Assembly (NCBI RefSeq): GCF_000737515.1
Contig: NZ_CP006587.1
Location: forward strand, 1,116,001 to 1,180,000
Reading direction: 5' to 3'
DNA: 64,000 nucleotides
DNA from: Hymenobacter sp. APR13
GTDB taxonomy: Bacteria; Bacteroidota; Bacteroidia; Cytophagales; Hymenobacteraceae
How positions within the stretch are numbered: position 1 is the stretch's first letter; each line of letters starts with the position of its first letter. Under the pieces are notes generated by a model. It was not told the origin of the DNA. It did not search any database and worked only from the letters and a program-made list of their open reading frames with translations. Below are positions 24,878-34,379 of the stretch, piece after piece. Both the position numbers and the translations under genes were made by a program.

Positions 24878-27800
24878 GTGAAAAAACCGCTTCTGCTTCT
24901 ACTTCCGGCCCTGGCCACGCTTGGTCTTACGCAATGCCAGACCAGCAGGCCCGCCGCTACGGCAGCAGCCAGCAGCTCAGCCGCCAGCCCGGAAGCTCCC
25001 CGGCAGAAAGAGTACAAGTACCAGACTGTGGAAGGCGACCCGCTCAAGGCGCGCATCTACACCCTGGATAACGGCCTGACCGTTTACCTCTCCGACTACG
25101 ACGACGCCCCGCGCATCCAGACCTACCTGGCTGTGCGCGCCGGCTCCAAAAACGACCCGGCCACCGCTACTGGCCTGGCGCACTACCTGGAGCACATGGT
25201 GTTCAAGGGCACCTCGAAGCTGGGCACCCAGAACTGGACCGCTGAGAAAGTGGAGCTGGCCAAGATTGAGGCCCTCTACGAACAGTACCGCGCCCAGCGC
25301 AACGACCCCGCTGCCCGCAAGCGCACCTACCACCAGATCGACTCGATTTCCAGCGTGGCGGCCAAGTACGCCGTGGCCAACGAGTACGACAAGGTGATGG
25401 GCGCCATCGGGGCCAAGGGCTCTAACGCCTACACGTCCGTCGAGCAGACGGTGTACCAGGAAGATATTCCGAGCAACCAGCTGGAGAAGTGGGCCGCCAT
25501 CCAGAGCGAGCGGCTGGGCGAGATGGTGCCGCGCCTGTTCCACACCGAGCTGGAGGCCGTGTACGAGGAGAAAAACCGCGGCCTCGACAACGACTTCAGC
25601 AAAGAGTACGAGGCCCTGAACCGCAGCCTCTACCAGAAGCACGAGTACGGCACCCAGACCACTATCGGCACCATCGAGCACCTGCAAAACCCGTCCATCA
25701 CGGAGATTAAGCGGTATTTCGACAAGTACTACGTGCCCAACAACGTGGCCCTGTGCCTGAGCGGTGACCTGGACTACGACCAGACCATCCGCGTCATCGA
25801 CCAGTACTTCGGCCGGCTGCAGAGCAAGCCGGTGCCGGCCTTCACGCCCGCCCAGGAAGCGCCCATCACGGCGCCCCTCGTGACGGAGATTGTGGGGCCC
25901 GACGCCGAAAACGTGATGCTCGGCTTCCGCTTTCCCGGCACGACCACGCGCGAGGCGCTGGTGCTGCGCATGGTGGATAAGCTGCTCAGCAACGGCCAGG
26001 CTGGTTTGATTGACCTGAACCTCAACCAGCAGCAGAAGGTGCTGCAGGCGGCCTCGTTCACCGACATCAACAACGACTACTCCTCGCACATCCTCTACGC
26101 CACGCCCCGCCAGGGCCAGAAGCTGGAAGAGGTGCGCGACCTGCTGCTCGCCCAGCTCGACAAGGTGAAAAAGGGCGACTTCCCTGACTGGCTGATTCCG
26201 GCCATCATCAACAACGAGCAGCTGCAGCGCACCAAAAGCTACGAAAACAACGAGGCCCGCGCTGGTGCCTTTGTGGCCGCCTTCGTGGCCCGCGAGGACT
26301 GGAAGGACTACCTCAAGCAGATCAACGACTTCGGCACCATCACCAAGGAAGAGGTGATGCGCGTGGCCAACCAGTACTACGGCCCCGGCTACGCGGCCAT
26401 CTACAAGCGCACCGGCAAAGACGCCAACGCCGTGAAAGTGGTGAAGCCGGCCATTACGCCGGTGCCTGTGAACCGCGAAGTGGCCTCCGACTTCTACAAG
26501 CAGGTAACCGGCCTGAGCAGCCCCGAGCTGCAGCCGGTATTCGTAGATTATCAGAAGGACATTAAGGAAGTGAAGCTGGCCTCGGGCGTGCCGGTGTACT
26601 ACACCCGCAACACCGAAAACAACCTCTTCAACCTGTTCTACGTGCTCGACCTGGGCACAAACAACGACCCCAAGCTGGGCCTCGCCACCGACTACCTGCA
26701 GTACCTGGGCACCGACAAATACACGGCCGCGCAACTGCAGCAGGAGTTCTACAAGCTGGGCTGCTCCTTCGCGGTGCAGAGCGGGCAGGACCGCACCACC
26801 GTCAGCCTCTCCGGCCTCGACAGCAACTTCGAGCTGGCTTTGCAGCTGTTTGAAAGCCTGCTGGCCGCGCCCAAGCCTGACGCCGCGGCCCTCAAAAACA
26901 TGGTAGCTGGTGTGCTGAAGTCGCGCCAGGATGCCAAGCTGAACAAGCAGGTGATTCTGAGCCAGGCCATGGTGAATTTCGCCAAGTACGGCCCCAAAAA
27001 CCCCTTCACCACGCAGCTGAGCGAGAAAGAGCTGAAGGCCCTGAAACCCGAGCAGCTCACCGCCACTATCAGAACCATCCCGACCTACCAGCACCGCGTG
27101 CTGTACTACGGGCCGCGACCTGTTAATACCGAAGACAGTAAGGCGTCTTTAGAAGAGAGTAAGAAATACCCAGACAACCTTATAATAATTCTGCCAGGCA
27201 TAACAGATGCCTTACAAAAATACCACCGCGGCCCGGCCAAGCTCACGCCCGTACCAGCGGCTAAGGACTTCGCGGAGCAGGCCATGAACCAGCGCAAGGT
27301 GTACTGGGTGGACTACAACATGGTGCAGGCTGAAATCCTGTTTCTGACCAAAGGCACCATCTACGACAAGGCCCTGGTGCCGACCACCAGCCTCTACAAC
27401 GAGTACTTCGGCGGCAGCATGGGCAGCATCGTGTTTCAGGAACTGCGAGAGAGCAAAGCGCTGGCCTACTCGGCCTCGTCGCGCTACGCCAACGCCGACA
27501 AGGCCGGCCGCAGCAGCTACAACCTCAGCTACATCGGCACGCAGAGCGACAAGCTGCCCGAGGCCATGGCCGGCATGAACACGTTGCTCAACGACATGCC
27601 CGTGGCCGAAGCCAACCTGCAAATCGCCAAAAACGCCATCCGCAACAGCATCGCCACCGAGCGCATCACCAAGGCCGACATCCTGCTCAGCTACGAGCGC
27701 GCCCGCCGCCTCGGCCTAGACTATGACCTGCGCCGCGACGTGTACGAGCAGACGCCCAACATGAGCTTCCAGGACCTGCAGAAGTTTCAGCAGGCCCGCG

Positions 27801-27919
27801 TGAAAGGCCAGAACCAGACCATTCTGGTAATAGGCTCCAAAGACCGCCTCAATTTCAAGGAGCTGGCCAAGTACGGCCAGGTCCAGCAACTTACCCTGAA
27901 AGAGATTTTCGGGTATTGA
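24878..27919 (+). CDS. M16 family zinc metallopeptidase (insulinase/pitrilysin type), exported
   Basis: 1013 residues from a GTG start. The N-terminal signal (KKPLLLLLPALATLGLTQC) ends in Cys19, a possible lipidation site although TQC is not a canonical lipobox. The first M16 domain carries the inverted zinc motif HYLEH (ATGLAHYLEHMVFKGTSKLGT), followed by the distal Glu region (LEAVYEEKNRGLDND). A second, catalytically inactive M16 domain follows, ending with QELRESKALAYSASSRY and LSYIGTQSDKLPEAM. The family degrades peptides inside a clam-shell chamber. Bases 27119-27230 are markedly AT-rich compared with the rest of the gene (residues SKASLEESKKYPDNLIIILPG). Confidence 0.93.
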   Translation: MKKPLLLLLPALATLGLTQCQTSRPAATAAASSSAASPEAPRQKEYKYQTVEGDPLKARIYTLDNGLTVYLSDYDDAPRIQTYLAVRAGSKNDPATATGLAHYLEHMVFKGTSKLGTQNWTAEKVELAKIEALYEQYRAQRNDPAARKRTYHQIDSISSVAAKYAVANEYDKVMGAIGAKGSNAYTSVEQTVYQEDIPSNQLEKWAAIQSERLGEMVPRLFHTELEAVYEEKNRGLDNDFSKEYEALNRSLYQKHEYGTQTTIGTIEHLQNPSITEIKRYFDKYYVPNNVALCLSGDLDYDQTIRVIDQYFGRLQSKPVPAFTPAQEAPITAPLVTEIVGPDAENVMLGFRFPGTTTREALVLRMVDKLLSNGQAGLIDLNLNQQQKVLQAASFTDINNDYSSHILYATPRQGQKLEEVRDLLLAQLDKVKKGDFPDWLIPAIINNEQLQRTKSYENNEARAGAFVAAFVAREDWKDYLKQINDFGTITKEEVMRVANQYYGPGYAAIYKRTGKDANAVKVVKPAITPVPVNREVASDFYKQVTGLSSPELQPVFVDYQKDIKEVKLASGVPVYYTRNTENNLFNLFYVLDLGTNNDPKLGLATDYLQYLGTDKYTAAQLQQEFYKLGCSFAVQSGQDRTTVSLSGLDSNFELALQLFESLLAAPKPDAAALKNMVAGVLKSRQDAKLNKQVILSQAMVNFAKYGPKNPFTTQLSEKELKALKPEQLTATIRTIPTYQHRVLYYGPRPVNTEDSKASLEESKKYPDNLIIILPGITDALQKYHRGPAKLTPVPAAKDFAEQAMNQRKVYWVDYNMVQAEILFLTKGTIYDKALVPTTSLYNEYFGGSMGSIVFQELRESKALAYSASSRYANADKAGRSSYNLSYIGTQSDKLPEAMAGMNTLLNDMPVAEANLQIAKNAIRNSIATERITKADILLSYERARRLGLDYDLRRDVYEQTPNMSFQDLQKFQQARVKGQNQTILVIGSKDRLNFKELAKYGQVQQLTLKEIFGY

Positions 27920-27930
27920 CGCCGGCTGAC

Positions 27931-28021
27931 CGTCATGCAGAGCGCAGCGAAGCATCTCGCGTGCTGACGCCGGAGTGGTAATACCATCCTGGCGAGATGC
28001 TTCGCTCCGCTCTGCATGACG
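27931..28021. repeat. Intergenic inverted repeat, family B (30-bp arms)
   Basis: Arms 27931-27960 (CGTCATGCAGAGCGCAGCGA...) and 27992-28021 pair in 29 of 30 positions with a 31-base centre. Same family as 41289-41382. It begins 12 bases after the M16 stop codon and lies just upstream of icd. Confidence 0.88.
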
Positions 28022-28076
28022 TTCAGAAAAGCGGCCCCACTCAACTAAAACCCTAAGTCCCAAAGTACCTTCAACA

Positions 28077-29342
<1,266 letters not shown>

Positions 29343-29371
29343 TAGCTTGGCCGTAGCCAATTAACCACTGA

Positions 29372-29412
29372 AAACCCCGCGTTGGCTGTCAGGCTGGCGC
29401 GGGGTTTATTGT
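29372..29412 (+). terminator. Rho-independent terminator of icd
   Basis: A 10-bp stem (29372-29381 AAACCCCGCG with 29398-29407), 16-base loop and a T-rich tail, 30 bases after the icd stop. Confidence 0.85.
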
Positions 29413-29422
29413 TTTTATAACC

Positions 29423-29926
29423 GTGAAAAATAGCAGGCGCGCTTATTACTTCTTCCTACTAATCTTGCTGCTATCCATTTCAGCATGCAACTACAATCCA
29501 CATGCTCCTGCTGACTTCTCAGTTCATTTGAATTACGGAAATGACGAAGTGTATCTCAGCGACACTGCTCAGACTTTTACCAGAGAAATCAGTTTTTCAG
29601 GTGATACCACGGTCAACATTAGCTTTAGTCGTCTACAAATAGATAGTATTTATAAAGAGTTAGTTGGTGTAAACTACTACGCACTACCCGCGAATATCAC
29701 AGCTCTATGCACCGAAAGAGTTATTCCAAATGGTAGCCGGACCACATTAACAATATGTGAAAATGGCAGGACGAAGCAAATCATTTATGATGACGGCTGT
29801 CACCGCTATGACTCAAATGATATTAAAGCCAAAAATCTGCGGCATATTATAGCTGTGATTATCCATATGACGGAAAGAAAACCGATGGTAAAAAATCTAC
29901 CGGAATCAGGTTTTATAAACCTCTAA
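29423..29926 (+). CDS. AT-rich lipoprotein of unknown function
   Basis: 167 residues from a GTG start. The signal AYYFFLLILLLSISAC gives a lipidated Cys. The mature protein has mixed beta segments (FSVHLNYGNDEVYLSDTAQTF, TVNISFSRLQIDSIYKELVG) and two Cys pairs. Codon use differs sharply from the neighbours: many A/T third positions (AAA, TAT, ATT, TTA), suggesting recent acquisition or relaxed selection. Function unknown. It starts just past the icd terminator. Confidence 0.65.
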   Translation: MKNSRRAYYFFLLILLLSISACNYNPHAPADFSVHLNYGNDEVYLSDTAQTFTREISFSGDTTVNISFSRLQIDSIYKELVGVNYYALPANITALCTERVIPNGSRTTLTICENGRTKQIIYDDGCHRYDSNDIKAKNLRHIIAVIIHMTERKPMVKNLPESGFINL

Positions 29927-30000
29927 ACTCATCTGGCGCGAGTTTAGCGCCGCGTAACTCGTAACTAACTCAAGAATAATTCTCAAATCGTTTTCGCTCT

Positions 30001-30426
30001 ATGCGTACCCTTTTCCAAATAGTAACAGCTGTTGCGGTAGCCTTTGTAGCTACTCCAGCTATAGGCCAGACTACAACGACACCCTGTGATACCGCCAAAG
30101 TGTATTCGTATGCCCAGGGCATGGCGACTTTCCCGGGCGGTGAGTAGAAGATGAACAAATACATTGCGCAGGCCATCAAAGCGGCCGGGCCGCTGAATGC
30201 GCCCAAAGCAAAGGGCACGGTGGTGGTCGGTTGCGCTTTCGACTGCAATGGCAAGATGCTGAAGTCGATGCTGGAGATTTCCAACGACGCTGCCACGCCT
30301 GCCATGCCGGAGGCCTACCAGCAGCAAGCACTGGCCATCGTAAAGTCGTTTCCAACCTTCCTTCCGGGCTACCTCAACGGCCGTACCATCTGCACCTTCA
30401 TCAAAATACCGGTGCAATTCAGGTAG
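30001..30426 (+). pseudogene. TonB C-terminal-like exported protein broken by an amber codon
   Basis: ATG 30001 opens a signal peptide (MRTLFQIVTAVAVAFVATPAIGQ) and a short mature part, then TAG at 30145-30147. The same frame continues without interruption to TAG at 30424-30426 and encodes the rest of a TonB-C-like domain: ...FPGGE, stop, KMNKYIAQAIKAAGPLNAPKAKGTVVVGCAFD... Homologs have a continuous FPGGE-x-(K/A)-MxKYI motif. One C-to-T change of a CAG Gln codon would explain it. The domain is the periplasm-spanning energy-transfer module of TonB systems. It is either an inactive gene or one read through; the downstream ATG at 30151 could also give a fragment without a signal. Confidence 0.8.
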
Positions 30427-30473
30427 CGTTGGGCTGCCTCTGCACTCGGCACAGCCGAGCGCGTGCGAAGCGT

Positions 30474-30516
30474 AAAACCAAAACAGGGCACCCGGTGGGT
30501 GCCCTGTTTTGGTTTT
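30474..30516. terminator. Bidirectional terminator, 20-bp perfect stem
   Basis: Left arm 30474-30493, right arm 30497-30516 (AAAACCAAAACAGGGCACCC and its complement), loop GGT. U-tracts on both strands. It separates the TonB-like pseudogene from the convergent lipoprotein gene. Confidence 0.9.
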
Positions 30517-30529
30517 GGGAAAGCGGATA

Positions 30530-31267
30530 TTATTCGTCCTCTATCAGGTCGAAAGCCAGTTTTTCGGGGGCTACGACATCAGGATAATTACTGCCGCGCA
30601 GCACCAGGGTGTAGGCTTTGCCGGGCACCAGCGTCACGGTCTGGTTGAACAGCGGGTCGTAGTTGCCGTTGGTGCGGGAGGCGTAGAGCGTGTAGGTGCG
30701 GGCGTCCACGGCCTGATAGCCGGTGATGGAGCCCCAGGCCACTTCCGGGTAGAGAGCAGCAGGCGCGGCCGCCTCCTCAATGCGCACCGGCGTGGATTCG
30801 GCCGCGAGGTTGAGCACCCGCAGCTGGGCCTTGCCGGCCACGGGAGCCGGCAGCGCCGCCTCCTGCACTACCCGCGCCGACGTCTGGCCGCCGTTGCTGT
30901 ACGTGAACAAAGAGTAGCGCTGGTCTTTGGCAATCGGCAGCCGGCTGAACGACACCCAGCCGGAGCCGGAGCTTACGGGCAGCGCCACCTGCACGGCCCG
31001 CTCGCCGGCCGCCAGCGCCTGGTAGGGCGACGCCGTAGCAATGGCGGCAGCGGGCCCCAGCGGCTGAAAATCCACCTGCAGCTGCACGGCGCCCTGCTGC
31101 ACGTTGCTGCCGGGGCGCACGGCCAGGTTGTTGACCACCCGCACGTAGCCGGCATTTGCAATGGGCGGGGTTACGGGTGCCGCTGGTGCGGGCAGTTCGT
31201 CGTCTTTGGCGCAGGCCGAGAACAGTATGGCCGTAGCAGATAGCGCGAGGAGTAGGGCGTGTTTCAT
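30530..31267 (-). CDS. DUF4397 domain lipoprotein
   Basis: 245 residues. MKHALLLALSATAILFSAC is a lipoprotein signal with Cys19, followed by an acidic/Pro linker. Two DUF4397 repeats follow: the pattern AGYVRVVNNLA... then TYSNGGQTSARVV, and AQLRVLNLAAESTPVRI... then VDARTYTLYASRTN. This domain is a beta-sandwich found in many Bacteroidota surface lipoproteins and, in cell-envelope contexts, is thought to bind polymers; its ligand here is unknown. It faces the TonB-like pseudogene across a shared terminator. Confidence 0.85.
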   Translation of the reverse strand: MKHALLLALSATAILFSACAKDDELPAPAAPVTPPIANAGYVRVVNNLAVRPGSNVQQGAVQLQVDFQPLGPAAAIATASPYQALAAGERAVQVALPVSSGSGWVSFSRLPIAKDQRYSLFTYSNGGQTSARVVQEAALPAPVAGKAQLRVLNLAAESTPVRIEEAAAPAALYPEVAWGSITGYQAVDARTYTLYASRTNGNYDPLFNQTVTLVPGKAYTLVLRGSNYPDVVAPEKLAFDLIEDE

Positions 31268-31621
31268 CGGGGTAAATGAAAAAGGTAAAATAGTTCCCGT
31301 CCGGTGCCAAAATCTGTGCCAACTGTTCCCGGCGCGCTGTCTCTTCCTGGTCATGGGTCAGCATCCAGCAGGTAGCCAAGCCCTGCCGGAGCGCCCCGCC
31401 TGAAGCGCGTTTAGCACATTATAACTCATAGCCAGCCCCTTATATGGAGGCGGTGCTTCCACTGCCGCAACGCGGCAATCTGGCCCCGCGGCATCTGGCG
31501 GTTCTGGCGGGCGAGTTGAAAACTCGCTTCATGAGCCGGTACACATTAGGCTGCGCTGAACTCATGCAAGCGCAAACACGCCTCGTTGCTGTTCTGTCAA
31601 GAGCAACCCAATCACCGCTAG
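31268..31621. other. 354-base intergenic region without a supported gene
   Basis: Holds two small hairpins, TGCCGC/GCGGCA at 31463-31477 and GCGAGTT/AACTCGC at 31511-31527, and the likely promoter of the DUF4397 gene near 31280-31295. The short open frame at 31444-31686 lacks any protein-like pattern and overlaps the next gene's 3' end. Confidence 0.45.
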
Positions 31622-32041
31622 CTACTGGCCCAAGGCTCCGAAGTCTCGCAGCACTGAAGCCACAAACCGCTGCTGCCCCTCACTGAACGGTGTTACCCGG
31701 GTCACCAGCGCCTGCCAGCGTTCCAAGGTTTCTGCCTCCGTCAGATCGTAGTTCCAGTGGTAGTGGCCATGCTGCAGCACCAGCTTGCCGCGGCTGTCGC
31801 GCCACACGTAGGTCAGCAGGTGCTCGTCGGTGGGCAGGTGCAGCACCTGGGTGCCTTCGTCGCCCACGCTCACGAACAGGAACGCCTGCCGGTAGTAGCA
31901 CAGCGTGCGGTGGCCTTCCTTATCGGAGGATGACAGCGCGCCGCCGCCTTTCAGCTGTTGCAGTAATTGCTGCTGGCACTGCGCCACGGTAGCCCCTGCC
32001 GGCGCGGGCAGCCCCCAATTGCCATAATCTTGTTTAGCCAT
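31622..32041 (-). CDS. Hypothetical protein
   Basis: 139 residues, no signal peptide. Segments such as HRTLCYYRQAFLFVSVGDEGTQVLHLPTDEHLLTYVWRDSRGKLVLQHGHYHWNY suggest a beta-rich core followed by a helix (AETLERWQALVTRV). A His cluster (HGHYHW) could bind metal. Not recognised. Codon use is normal for the region. It precedes a divergent gene for a secreted repeat protein. Confidence 0.6.
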   Translation of the reverse strand: MAKQDYGNWGLPAPAGATVAQCQQQLLQQLKGGGALSSSDKEGHRTLCYYRQAFLFVSVGDEGTQVLHLPTDEHLLTYVWRDSRGKLVLQHGHYHWNYDLTEAETLERWQALVTRVTPFSEGQQRFVASVLRDFGALGQ

Positions 32042-32199
32042 AGACCCAAGGATACGGAATACCGGCGTCAGTGGCCCCAGACGCTACCAGGGCGAGAGTT
32101 GCCGCCCCTCTCCCACCGCGCCGCCAACTAGCGCCACGATAACCGCTGCCCCGGCCCGCTCGTACAGCCCTCATTATCCACCCCCTGACTTTCCAGACC

Positions 32200-32571
32200 A
32201 TGAAATCTTCCCTGTTTCTTTCGGCCCTGCTGGTGGCCGGCGTAGCTACTGCTTCGCAGGCCCAAACCACGCCGGCTCCTACCACCACCAACACCCCCGC
32301 CACCACTACGTCGCCGTCGGGCGTGCGCCAGGGTGCCACCATCGAGACCCAGCTCGGCACCGGCACCCGTGAGGGCAACTACGGAGCCCCCGCCACTTCC
32401 GGCGTACCGGAGCGCACTGCTCCCACCACCACCCAGCCCCAGGGTGCCACCATCGAGACCCAGCTCGGCACCGGCACCCGCGAAGGCAACTACGGCGCCC
32501 CCGACCCCGCCACCATGCGCCCATCCGACAAGCGCAAAATGAAGACCAACAAGACGAAGACCAAGATGTAG
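32200..32571 (+). CDS. Secreted protein with two identical 21-residue repeats
   Basis: 123 residues. MKSSLFLSALLVAGVATASQAQ is a signal peptide. The mature part contains two copies of a 21-residue block that begins QGATIETQLGTGTREG and ends NYGAP, separated by a Pro/Thr linker, and ends in a strongly basic tail (MRPSDKRKMKTNKTKTKM). The DNA of the two copies is almost identical, so the duplication is recent or maintained. Composition resembles the secreted protein at 17891-18286. Function unknown; a structural surface protein is possible. Confidence 0.7.
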   Translation: MKSSLFLSALLVAGVATASQAQTTPAPTTTNTPATTTSPSGVRQGATIETQLGTGTREGNYGAPATSGVPERTAPTTTQPQGATIETQLGTGTREGNYGAPDPATMRPSDKRKMKTNKTKTKM

Positions 32572-32595
32572 TTTCCCGCTTCGGGCTAGCCCATC

Positions 32596-32658
32596 CGGCG
32601 CCCCCGCCGCTGAAACTTGCCGCTCATCCGGCAGGCTCGGCGGCGGGGGCGCCGTTTT
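32596..32658 (+). terminator. Terminator with 14-bp GC stem
   Basis: Stem 32596-32609 (CGGCGCCCCCGCCG) with 32641-32654, followed by TTTT. It lies 24 bases after the repeat-protein stop. The loop is long (31 bases). Confidence 0.72.
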
Positions 32659-32800
32659 GCGTGCTGCCGGGCCGTTGGGTTGGTTACGCTGGTTAGGGGG
32701 TGCGGTATTATTCCCAGAACGATATTTTTTCGCGGCGTCAGGGGAATATTTCTTTTCCGATGCACGTTATCCGGCCATCCACAACCAAACCTCCTTTACA

Positions 32801-33661
32801 ATGCGCAAACATTCTTTTTCCGGACTAACCGCCGCAGTAGTACTTAGCACTATTTCGCTAATCGGTTGCAACAAGGACCAAGACAATGCCGCCCAGCCCG
32901 CCCAGCTGGAGCAGGCGCAGGATGCCAAAGCTGAAGAAGCCTACCCCGGCCAGACCGGCGCGGCCAAAGCAGGCGAATGGGGCGGCCAGCCCATCAGCTA
33001 CCAGGAAATAAACGGCGAGAAAGTATACGAGGGCGACATTCTACTCACGCAGGAGCAGGTAGAAGCCAGCCAGAGCCAAGACCCCGGCCGCCCCGGCAGC
33101 GCCGGCCGTACCACGGGCCGCTGGCCGTCGGGTGTGGTGTACTACACCATTGATGCCGCCCTTCCCAACCAGGCCCGCGTGACAGACGCCATTGCCCATT
33201 GGCAGGCTAACTCGCCAGTGCGCTTCGTGCCTCGCACCACCCAAACCAACTACGTGACGTTTCGGGTGGGCTCGGGCTGCTCCTCCAACATCGGCATGAT
33301 CGGCCGGCGCCAGTATATCAACCTCGCCTCGGGCTGCTCGACCGGCAACACCATCCACGAAATCGGGCACGCGCTGGGCTTGTTCCACGAGCAGACCCGC
33401 ACCGACCGGGACAGCTACGTGAACATCCTGACCCAGAACATTCAGGCCGGCTACGAAGGCAACTTCACCAAGTACACGGGCCTGGGCTACGGCGGCACCG
33501 ACTACGGCGTGCTCGACTTCGGCTCCATCATGATGTATGGCTCGTTCTCGTTCTCCTCAAACGGCCAGCCCACCATCACCCGCAAAGATGGCTCTACCTT
33601 CAACATCCAGCGCTCTGGCCTGTCGGCCGGCGACAAAACCGGCATCGACGCCATGTACTAG
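32801..33661 (+). CDS. Astacin-like (M12A) zinc metalloprotease, lipoprotein
   Basis: 286 residues. MRKHSFSGLTAAVVLSTISLIGC gives a lipoprotein signal with Cys23. A pro-segment follows, then a catalytic domain starting at GRWPSGVVYYTIDAALPNQ. The zinc motif is HEIGHALGLFHEQ (HExxHxxGxxHE) at 33357-33395, and the Met-turn is SIMMYGSF. These are the defining astacin features, as in flavastacin. It should be a surface or secreted endopeptidase. An upstream in-frame ATG (32657) is in the terminator of the preceding gene and is not used. Confidence 0.93.
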   Translation: MRKHSFSGLTAAVVLSTISLIGCNKDQDNAAQPAQLEQAQDAKAEEAYPGQTGAAKAGEWGGQPISYQEINGEKVYEGDILLTQEQVEASQSQDPGRPGSAGRTTGRWPSGVVYYTIDAALPNQARVTDAIAHWQANSPVRFVPRTTQTNYVTFRVGSGCSSNIGMIGRRQYINLASGCSTGNTIHEIGHALGLFHEQTRTDRDSYVNILTQNIQAGYEGNFTKYTGLGYGGTDYGVLDFGSIMMYGSFSFSSNGQPTITRKDGSTFNIQRSGLSAGDKTGIDAMY

Positions 33662-33703
33662 CACCTGCAGCCGGGCGGCACTGCTGCCGCCCGCACGAAA
33701 AAG

Positions 33704-33729
33704 GGCCCCGCATCGGGGCCTTTTTTTTT
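33704..33729 (+). terminator. Rho-independent terminator of the astacin gene
   Basis: A 7-bp stem GGCCCCG/CGGGGCC (33704-33710, 33714-33720) with loop CAT and nine T residues. A second hairpin, GGGCGGCA/TGCCGCCC (33673-33692), precedes it. Confidence 0.88.
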
Positions 33730-33731
33730 AT

Positions 33732-34259
33732 TTATGGCTGGCTGGCGGTGGCCTGCACCACGCGGGCCGTTACCAGCAGCTGGCCGGTGTGGCGCGTGGT
33801 ATGCTCGGCGGCGTGGGTGAGCAGGCCTATCACGGTGCTGGGCAAAGCCTGCCGCCCCACCGGCCGAAACTCCGGCAGCGTAGCTTCATCAGTGGCACGC
33901 AGTGTAGTCAGCATCTGCTCCACGGCTTCCTCAAACTGCTGCACCAGCGCGGCGGTGGTAGCGGCGGCATCGTCCGTGGTTTCGGCGGCGAGGTAGCGGA
34001 ACTGGGCTTCGCTCAGGGGCTGATGGGCGGCGTAGGCCTGCATGCGGCTGAGCACCCCGGCCAGATGGCGCAGATGAAACCCCACCGAGGCCACGCCGGC
34101 CGGTCGCACTCCCAGCAGGTGGTCGGGGAAGTCGCGGAGAGCCGCGGCTACTTCGTCGCGGGCCTGCAGCAGGGCGTGGGCCAGGGGCTGAAGCAGCGGG
34201 GAGAAGCCCGACAGCGGGCCGCGTAGCCAATGTTCCGGGAGAGAAGCAGGAGAGTTCAT
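33732..34259 (-). CDS. DinB family protein (four-helix metal-dependent hydrolase type)
   Basis: 175 residues forming a predicted four-helix bundle. The first metal-ligand helix contains GVASVGFHLRHLAGVLSRM, and the last contains TVIGLLTHAAEHTTRHTGQLLVT, giving the spaced His triad typical of DinB-like (YfiT/bacillithiol transferase-related) proteins. DinB members act in thiol or glutathione-like transfer or unknown stress responses. Convergent with the astacin gene. Confidence 0.85.
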   Translation of the reverse strand: MNSPASLPEHWLRGPLSGFSPLLQPLAHALLQARDEVAAALRDFPDHLLGVRPAGVASVGFHLRHLAGVLSRMQAYAAHQPLSEAQFRYLAAETTDDAAATTAALVQQFEEAVEQMLTTLRATDEATLPEFRPVGRQALPSTVIGLLTHAAEHTTRHTGQLLVTARVVQATASQP

Positions 34260-34275
34260 ACTGGCTGTAACTGCG

Positions 34276-34310
34276 GAGCCGGCCCGCAGGTTGGGCCGGC
34301 AGCCGGGCCC
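34276..34310. repeat. Short palindromic element related to the 58774-58831 repeat
   Basis: The stretch GAGCCGGCCCGCAGGTTGGG followed by CCGGCAGCCGGGCCC contains the word CCGCAGGTTGGG shared with the inverted repeat upstream of greB, and GGCCGG/CCGGCC symmetry. It sits between divergent genes. Confidence 0.4.
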
Positions 34311-34379
34311 AAGAGCATATTGCTGAAAATCTATATCTTCCGGTAGCTGCTAGTGGTACTCACCTTCTTCCCTACCCGT

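Noticed and set aside
24977..27094. Long open frame on the minus strand opposite the M16 peptidase gene (705 codons)
   Set aside because: High GC with G/C third positions leaves antisense frames open. The protein has no family pattern (Val/Gly/His-rich repeats), and the plus-strand gene has clear catalytic motifs.
30145..30147. Pyrrolysine or general recoding at the amber codon
   Set aside because: No stem-loop or pyl context is visible, and a simple nonsense mutation explains it.
31444..31686. 80-residue plus-strand open frame
   Set aside because: Overlaps the stop of the minus-strand gene, low protein-likeness, no signal or motif.
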